Part shown: positions 41,788 through 46,329 of the stretch, piece by piece | How the letters are laid out: each line of letters opens with the position of its first letter | How positions within the stretch are numbered: the first letter of the stretch is position 1 | DNA from: an uncultured bacterium | Lineage (GTDB): Bacteria > Gemmatimonadota > Gemmatimonadetes > Longimicrobiales > RSA9 | Reading direction: 5' to 3' | DNA length: 46,329 nt | Assembly: GCA_937889645.1 (NCBI GenBank) | Contig: CALBZE010000152.1 | Span: forward strand, 1 to 46,329 | Notes under the pieces: generated by a model | Told to the model about the DNA's origin: nothing | Databases searched by the model: none | Seen by the model: only the letters and a program-made list of their open reading frames with translations | Made by a program: the position numbers and the translations under genes

Positions 41788-44511
41788 TTACATCGGCGTG
41801 GCGGCCGACGGCAAGACCGGCGCGGCCGCCGGGCGGCGGGGCGGCCGTTCCTCCCCGGCCGCGCCCCGCCGCCCGATATCGCGCTCCGCGTCGGCGTCCA
41901 GCGCCGCGTGCGCCGCCGCGAGCCGCGCGACCGGCACCCGGAACGGCGAGCAGGAGACGTAGTCGACCCCCGCCTCCTCGAAGAACGCGATCGACCGCGG
42001 GTCGCCGCCGTGCTCGCCGCACACGCCGATCTTGAGTTCCGGCCGAGCCGCGCGCCCCTCCGCGATCGCGAGCTCGATCAGCCGACCGACGCCCGCGCGG
42101 TCCAGCACCTGGAACGGGTCCTCGGCCAGGATCCCCTCCTGGACGTAGGTCGGCAGGAACGACGCGGCGTCGTCGCGCGAGATGCCGAATGTCGTCTGCG
42201 TGAGGTCGTTCGTGCCGAAGGAAAAGAAGTCCGCCTCGGCCGCGATCTCCGCCGCCACCAGCGCCGCGCGCGGCAGCTCGATCATCGTCCCGACCTGGTA
42301 CGGGATCGACGCGCCCGCCTCTCGCAGCACCTCGTCGGCGACGCGCCGCACCAGCGCCGCCTGACGCCGGAACTCCTCGGCCGTCGCGATGAGCGGGACC
42401 ATGATCTCCGGGCGCGGATCCCCACCCTCACGTGCCACGGCCACGGCCGCCTCGAAGATCGCCCGCACCTGCATCTCGGTGATCCCGGGGTACGTGATCC
42501 CCAGCCGAACGCCCCGGTGCCCGAGCATCGGGTTCGCCTCCCGGTGCCGTTCGACGGCCCGCGCGACCTCCTCACTCGAGACAACCAGCCGCTCCGCCAG
42601 CTCCGCGATCTCCTCGTCGCCCGCGGGGAGGAACTCGTGCAGCGGCGGGTCCAGCAGCCGGATCGTGACCGGCAGCCCGTCCATCGCGCGGAAGATCCCC
42701 TCGAAATCCGCGCGCTGCATCGGGAGCAGCTTCTGGAGCGCCTCGCGGCGCGCCGCGTCGTCGCGCGCGAGGATCATCTCGCGAACGACGTGGATCCGGT
42801 CGCCCTCGAAGAACATGTGCTCCGTGCGACACAACCCGATCCCCTCGGCGCCGAACGCGCGCGCCCGCTCCGCGTCCGTCGGCGTGTCCGCGTTCGCACG
42901 GACACGCAGCCGCCGCAGTTCGTCCGCCCACCCCATCAGCCGAAGGAACACCTCCGACGGCTCCGGCTCGACTGTCGGGACGCGACCGAGCAGTACCCGC
43001 CCGGCGACGCCATCGACCGTGACCCATTCGCCTTCGCGCACCGTGTGGCCGGCCGCGTGGAGGCACCGCGCCTCGTCGTCGATCTGGAGCCCGCCCGCGC
43101 CGACCACGCAGCACTTCCCCATCCCGCGCGCGACCACCGCCGCGTGCGACGTCATCCCGCCTCGCGCCGTCACGATCGCCTGCGCCGCGACCATCCCGTG
43201 GAAGTCGTCCGGCGACGTCTCCCGCCGCACCAACACCACCGCCTCGCCCGCCTCCGCCCGCGCAACCGCCGCGTCCGGGTCGAAGACGACGACGCCCGAC
43301 GCCGCGCCCGGCGACGCGGGGAGCCCCGTGCACAGCACCGTCGCCCGCGCCGACCGGTCGACCTGCCGGTGCAGCAGCGACACCGCCTGCGACGGATCGA
43401 CGCGCCGGACGGCCTCCGTCTCGTCGATCAGCTCCTCGTCGACCATGTCGACCGCGATCCGCACCGCCGCGGCCGCCGTCCGCTTCCCCGTGCGCGTCTG
43501 CAACAGGTACAGCCGCCCCCGTTCGACCGTGAATTCGATGTCCTGCATGTCGCGGTAGTGTCGCTCGAGGATCTCCTGGACCTGCAGGAGCTCCTCGTAC
43601 GCCTCAGGGAGCCGCTCCGCCATCGCCTGGACCGGGAGCGGGTCGCGAACACCCGCCACGACGTCCTCGCCCTGCGCGTTGAAGAGGAACTCGCCGAAGA
43701 ACCTCTTCTCGCCCGTCGACGGATCCCTCGTGAACGCGACGCCCGTACCGGAATCCTCGCCCAGGTTGCCGTACACCATTGCGACGACGTTGACCGCCGT
43801 CCCCAGGTCGTCCGGGATCCCGTGCAGGCGCCGGTAGGCGACGGCGCGGTCGTTGTCCCACGAGCGGAAGACCGCCTCGATCGCGCCCCAGAGCTGCGCT
43901 TCGGGGTCGTCGGGGAAGGGAGCGCCGGTGACCTCATCGATCAGCGCCCGGTAATCGGCGACGAGCGATTCCAACTCGCTCGCGTCGAGGTCGGCGTCGG
44001 ACTCCACGCCGCGCGCCGCCTTGCGCTGCTCCAGCAGCCGTTCGAACCGGCCGCGCGCCACGCCCAGCACCACCTCGCCGTACATCTGGATGAAGCGGCG
44101 GTACGAGTCGAACGCGAAACGTCGGTCGTCCGCCGCCCGCGCGAGCGCCTCCACCGTCGCGTCGTTCAGCCCCAGGTTCAGGATCGTATCCATCATCCCG
44201 GGCATCGAATGCGCCGCGCCGCTACGCACCGAGACGAGGAGCGGCGCGTCGGTCCCCCCGAACCGCTTCCCGGTGACCTTCTCGAGCCGCCGGAGGCTCG
44301 AGGCGACGGCGTCGCGCAGCCCGTCGGGGTACGCGCCGTGCCGCCGGTAGTGCCGGCAAACTTCCGTGGTGATGGTGAAGCCGGGCGGGACCGGGAGCCC
44401 GATCCGCGTCATCTCCGCCAGGTTCGCGCCCTTGCCGCCGAGCAGATGCACGTCCGCCTTGCTCCCGTCCGCCCGACCCGCGCCGAACTGGTAGACGAGG
44501 GGGTTCGTCAT
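41788..44511 (-). CDS. ppdK: Pyruvate, phosphate dikinase
   Basis: PPDK interconverts pyruvate, ATP and phosphate with PEP, AMP and pyrophosphate. The 907-aa protein has the N-terminal ATP-grasp part (GGKGANLAEMTRIGLPVPPG, LLVSVRSGAAHSMPGMMDT), the swivelling His domain (TARGGMTSHAAVVARGMGKC, catalytic His) and the C-terminal PEP/pyruvate barrel (GIGLCRTEHMFFEGDRI, then FFSFGTNDLTQTTFGISRDD and IGVCGEHGGDP with the catalytic Cys). The start ATG 44511 gives the family N-terminus (MTNPLVYQF). The C-terminal ~30 residues are a low-complexity tail. With fbp nearby it points to gluconeogenic capacity. Confidence 0.96.
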   Translation of the reverse strand: MTNPLVYQFGAGRADGSKADVHLLGGKGANLAEMTRIGLPVPPGFTITTEVCRHYRRHGAYPDGLRDAVASSLRRLEKVTGKRFGGTDAPLLVSVRSGAAHSMPGMMDTILNLGLNDATVEALARAADDRRFAFDSYRRFIQMYGEVVLGVARGRFERLLEQRKAARGVESDADLDASELESLVADYRALIDEVTGAPFPDDPEAQLWGAIEAVFRSWDNDRAVAYRRLHGIPDDLGTAVNVVAMVYGNLGEDSGTGVAFTRDPSTGEKRFFGEFLFNAQGEDVVAGVRDPLPVQAMAERLPEAYEELLQVQEILERHYRDMQDIEFTVERGRLYLLQTRTGKRTAAAAVRIAVDMVDEELIDETEAVRRVDPSQAVSLLHRQVDRSARATVLCTGLPASPGAASGVVVFDPDAAVARAEAGEAVVLVRRETSPDDFHGMVAAQAIVTARGGMTSHAAVVARGMGKCCVVGAGGLQIDDEARCLHAAGHTVREGEWVTVDGVAGRVLLGRVPTVEPEPSEVFLRLMGWADELRRLRVRANADTPTDAERARAFGAEGIGLCRTEHMFFEGDRIHVVREMILARDDAARREALQKLLPMQRADFEGIFRAMDGLPVTIRLLDPPLHEFLPAGDEEIAELAERLVVSSEEVARAVERHREANPMLGHRGVRLGITYPGITEMQVRAIFEAAVAVAREGGDPRPEIMVPLIATAEEFRRQAALVRRVADEVLREAGASIPYQVGTMIELPRAALVAAEIAAEADFFSFGTNDLTQTTFGISRDDAASFLPTYVQEGILAEDPFQVLDRAGVGRLIELAIAEGRAARPELKIGVCGEHGGDPRSIAFFEEAGVDYVSCSPFRVPVARLAAAHAALDADAERDIGRRGAAGEERPPRRPAAAPVLPSAATPM

Positions 44512-44577
44512 GGCCGCTCCGTTTGCCTGATCGGTGTTGGAGGTGGGGTGATTCGGGGCGAGGGGACGGCGCAAGAA

Positions 44578-45162
44578 ATGGGCCGGGTGGGTAGCCGGCC
44601 AGTCACTGGGCATTCGATCGGATTCGTGGGAATACGCACGAAGGGGGAGGTCGGCGGCGGGTTGCACAGCGTACGCAACTGCAACTACGATCCGAAGACA
44701 GGACGGTTTACGCAGGAAGATCCGATCGGGCTCGCGGGTGGGCTGAATCTGTATGGGTTTGCGGGTGGGGATCCGGTAACCTATTCCGATCCGTTTGGAT
44801 TATTTGCCGAGCCCGATCCGCCTAATCCGTTGAGGTGGTTCCGCAAGTGGCCCAGGATTATTCGCGAGGCGGTGAAAGCGGCTGGTGAAATTCTGGGTAA
44901 GATGTTTGGTGACGACATAGATGACGACGGTCCTGATTTGATTGATTCGCCCCCTGAGCAGCACGGTTCGCCGGCACCGAGTCATCGCGGTTCCCCGGGT
45001 GCAAGCGGTCCCCCTGTCCGCATCCCGGGTGTTGATGGAGATACTATCGAGATCGATTTTGGTCCCTCAAAGATGGGGCCAGCTAGTATTCCCCAGGCAG
45101 ATCCCCGGCTGCTGCTATTGTTGCCATTGATGATACTTGTCTTGGCACCAGTTGGTGCATAG
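44578..45162 (+). CDS. 5'-truncated RHS-core remnant with C-terminal tip 1
   Basis: The frame gives 194 aa from ATG 44578, though the real start is not known. Residues ~32-75 are the end of an RHS-repeat-associated core: YDPKTGRFTQEDPIGLAGG, then NLYGFAGGDPVTYSDPFGL. A full RHS protein has many hundreds of residues before this, so the gene is a remnant; homology breaks off near SVRNCNYDP, where RNRYYDP is usual. The variable tip after DPFGL (residues 76-194) has a basic helix (RWFRKWPRIIREAVKAAGEI), a Pro/Ser-rich part and a hydrophobic end (LLLLLPLMILVLAPVGA). Tip function is not recognised. GC and codon use are clearly lower than in the neighbours. Confidence 0.7.
   Translation: MGRVGSRPVTGHSIGFVGIRTKGEVGGGLHSVRNCNYDPKTGRFTQEDPIGLAGGLNLYGFAGGDPVTYSDPFGLFAEPDPPNPLRWFRKWPRIIREAVKAAGEILGKMFGDDIDDDGPDLIDSPPEQHGSPAPSHRGSPGASGPPVRIPGVDGDTIEIDFGPSKMGPASIPQADPRLLLLLPLMILVLAPVGA
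44778..44795 (+). repeat. Direct repeat, copy 1 (RHS TYSDPFGL junction)
   Basis: AACCTATTCCGATCCGTT, identical to copy 2 at 45758-45775. With one mismatch (T/C) the match extends through GGA. It encodes TYSDPFG, the boundary between the RHS core and the variable tip. Confidence 0.9.
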
Positions 45163-45176
45163 TGTGAGGTCATACA

Positions 45177-45734
45177 TTGATACGGCGTGGGGTGTATTGT
45201 GTCGCATATGTGGCCCTATACGGGGTCCGTGCGGCATATGAGCAATGGGAGCTCCGACGAGCATCTCGGGCTAGCGGCGGTGGATTCCAGTTTCTCGTCG
45301 AAGCCGAGATCGCGGAATCCACGCGCGCCGCTGTGGCAAAAGTCGCCGATGCGCTCAATCTTATTCACCGCATTGATCATAGGAAATTCGTACAGGTCCG
45401 TCGGGATATGCCCAGGATCCTGGTGAAGCGCGAGGCGAAGAACCGGTACTGGCACATCACCGGAACCTGCGTACTGAAGTACCCGGATCTCTTACAGCGG
45501 TCGGATGCCAGAATCGCATTGATCCTGATCCATGAGGCAACGCACGCCAGGCTTCATCGGGCCGGCATCCGAAGCTGGCCGCACATTAGGGAGCGACTGG
45601 AACGCGTGTGTATCAAGGCCGAGTACCGGTTTGCCAAGCGTCTTGAGGCCGCCGGTTGGAACGTGCAACAAATACTTGAATACTACGCGGACAAGCTTGG
45701 CATGGGTTCCGATAAGAACGGAGGCTCGGCCTAA
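45177..45734 (+). CDS. HEATH-motif protein between RHS tips (putative metallopeptidase-like or immunity)
   Basis: 185-aa protein, not assigned to a family. IALILIHEATHARLHRAG (about residues 112-129) contains HExxH, and the following RERLERVCIKAEYRFAKRLE offers acidic residues that could complete a metal site. The N-terminus is moderately hydrophobic (GVYCVAYVALYGVRAAYEQW). The start is TTG 45177 behind GAGGT (45165-45169, 7-bp spacing). It begins 14 bp after tip 1 ends, the place where an RHS immunity gene is expected, but a HExxH protein could also be an effector or processing factor. AT-richer than the flanking chromosome. Confidence 0.65.
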   Translation: MIRRGVYCVAYVALYGVRAAYEQWELRRASRASGGGFQFLVEAEIAESTRAAVAKVADALNLIHRIDHRKFVQVRRDMPRILVKREAKNRYWHITGTCVLKYPDLLQRSDARIALILIHEATHARLHRAGIRSWPHIRERLERVCIKAEYRFAKRLEAAGWNVQQILEYYADKLGMGSDKNGGSA

Positions 45735-45757
45735 CGGAACAGGCGATATAAGCGTCG

Positions 45758-45775
45758 AACCTATTCCGATCCGTT
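45758..45775 (+). repeat. Direct repeat, copy 2 (orphan RHS junction)
   Basis: Second exact copy of AACCTATTCCGATCCGTT, 980 bp from the first and in frame with the orphan tip that follows. Sequence upstream of it does not match the RHS core, so only the junction was kept. Confidence 0.9.
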
Positions 45776-46247
45776 CGGACTCTGTCCAGATTGTATATTC
45801 GACGCCGCACTAATCGCCGCTGAGTTGAACGACATTCGGCAGGACGGACTGACGTTCGGGCGAACGGTCGTTCTGGCGGCCGATGTCACCGGTGCTGCCA
45901 TACCCAGCGTTCTCGCGGTTACGGTTGTCTTGAGCCGAGGAGGGCGTGCGGCAGCGCGGGGTGCGAATCTCACACGTTGGGGTTGGGAAGGAGGGAAAAA
46001 GCAGCGTGCTATACTCGAGCAGCTATCTCGCCCTGGCATGCACACTGACTTGGATGGGGTAATCCCGACCCGAAAGAAAGCTGAGCGCCTTATTTACCAA
46101 GCGGGTGGAAGAATCGAGCGCATTGAGAAAGCTCACCCGGATGTAGGCCATCCCTACCACCATATCAACTACGTTACCAAGTCCGGTGAGAAAGCTACTC
46201 TGCGGGTAGAGATCGTGGGCCGACGGTTCATTCGTAATCCGCGATGA
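45759..46247 (+). CDS. Orphan RHS C-terminal tip 2
   Basis: The frame reads TYSDPFGLCPDCIFDAALIA and continues to a stop at 46245, so it is an RHS tip detached from any core. The best start inside it is TTG 45825, giving 140 aa; without a core it is probably not expressed as a toxin unless recombined. The tip has a hydrophobic stretch (TGAAIPSVLAVTVVLSRGGR) and then a soluble C-terminal domain (LDGVIPTRKKAERLIYQAGG, HPDVGHPYHHINYVTKSGEK). The His-rich segment and final TLRVEIVGRRF look like a compact nuclease-type toxin domain, but no family can be named from sequence alone. Confidence 0.65.
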   Translation, partial: TYSDPFGLCPDCIFDAALIAAELNDIRQDGLTFGRTVVLAADVTGAAIPSVLAVTVVLSRGGRAAARGANLTRWGWEGGKKQRAILEQLSRPGMHTDLDGVIPTRKKAERLIYQAGGRIERIEKAHPDVGHPYHHINYVTKSGEKATLRVEIVGRRFIRNPR

Positions 46248-46329
46248 GATCAATGCCCCTTCCTCGCGAGTTCTTGTGAGGTGACCCCCGGAGCCTGATC
46301 CAGCTATTATGGGAGTCCGAACCGCCCGA
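46248..46329. other. Window end after orphan RHS tip
   Basis: 82 bp with no complete gene. An ATG overlapping the tip stop leads to an 11-codon frame only. TATTAT near 46304 and ATG at 46309 could begin another gene that runs out of the window; a cognate immunity gene would be expected here. TGACCCCCGG at about 46281 could be a mobile-element end, but this cannot be supported further. Confidence 0.3.

Noticed and set aside
41908..45162. Long open frame on + across ppdK (more than 1000 codons)
   Set aside because: It is antisense to ppdK, whose domains and motifs are complete. High GC removes stop codons in shadow frames. Only its last part (from 44578) carries RHS homology and is reported.
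46281..46290. TGACCCCCGG as the end of an insertion sequence
   Set aside because: No paired inverted repeat or transposase can be seen before the window ends.

Overview
The window is GC-rich (roughly 70% by eye) chromosomal DNA from a Gram-negative, flagellated bacterium. The outer-membrane type is shown by the P-ring and L-ring genes, a beta-barrel protein and lipoproteins. The gene mix, the very high GC and the typical lipoprotein and barrel families suggest Gemmatimonadota. That assignment is inference; no rRNA or other marker is present.

Positions 1-25133 are a flagellar and chemotaxis locus. A left block on the + strand carries flhA (cut by the window edge), flhF, flhG, fliA and an unusual membrane protein with an AMIN domain and a C-terminal helix-turn-helix. 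A sigma-54-type promoter (5390-5405) then precedes flgF-flgG-flgA-flgH-flgI-flgJ(rod-binding only)-flgN-flgK-csrA, most of them joined by 4-bp overlaps. A minus-strand histidine-kinase-like gene separates this from motA-motB. A minus-strand EAL-HDOD gene separates motAB from fliC. fliC has a textbook sigma-28 promoter (15884-15910) and a leader hairpin that presents AGGGA, which looks like a CsrA site. Then come fliD (about twice normal size), fliS and a FliT-like gene. A minus-strand rfbA-rfbC-rfbB set (dTDP-sugar synthesis, no rfbD) diverges from a sigma-28 unit flgM-cheY-cheZ. The parts fit one hierarchy: sigma-54 for rod, ring and hook-junction genes; FliA/FlgM for late genes; CsrA probably for flagellin translation; the dTDP-sugar genes perhaps for flagellin or surface glycans.

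Positions 25138-44511 are mostly housekeeping: a PQQ-propeller lipoprotein with a small membrane protein, asnS, mazG (whose conserved N-terminus lies upstream of any ATG, GTG or TTG codon), alr-cdd, a lipoprotein and outer-membrane barrel pair, miaB (with a low-complexity insert), comEC, a small HELMH-motif protein, fbp, add, a 5'-nucleotidase-family lipoprotein and ppdK.

Positions 44578-46247 differ sharply: lower GC, different codon use, and the remains of an RHS polymorphic-toxin locus. A 5'-truncated RHS core carries one C-terminal tip. It is followed by a small HEATH-motif gene, and then by a second, orphan tip that begins with a duplicated copy of the RHS TYSDPFGL junction (18-bp exact repeat at 44778 and 45758). 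This is the most likely accessory or novel system in the window. No tRNA, rRNA or CRISPR array was seen, and there is no gene-free stretch over 300 bp; the longest is 15733-15990, which holds the fliC promoter and leader.
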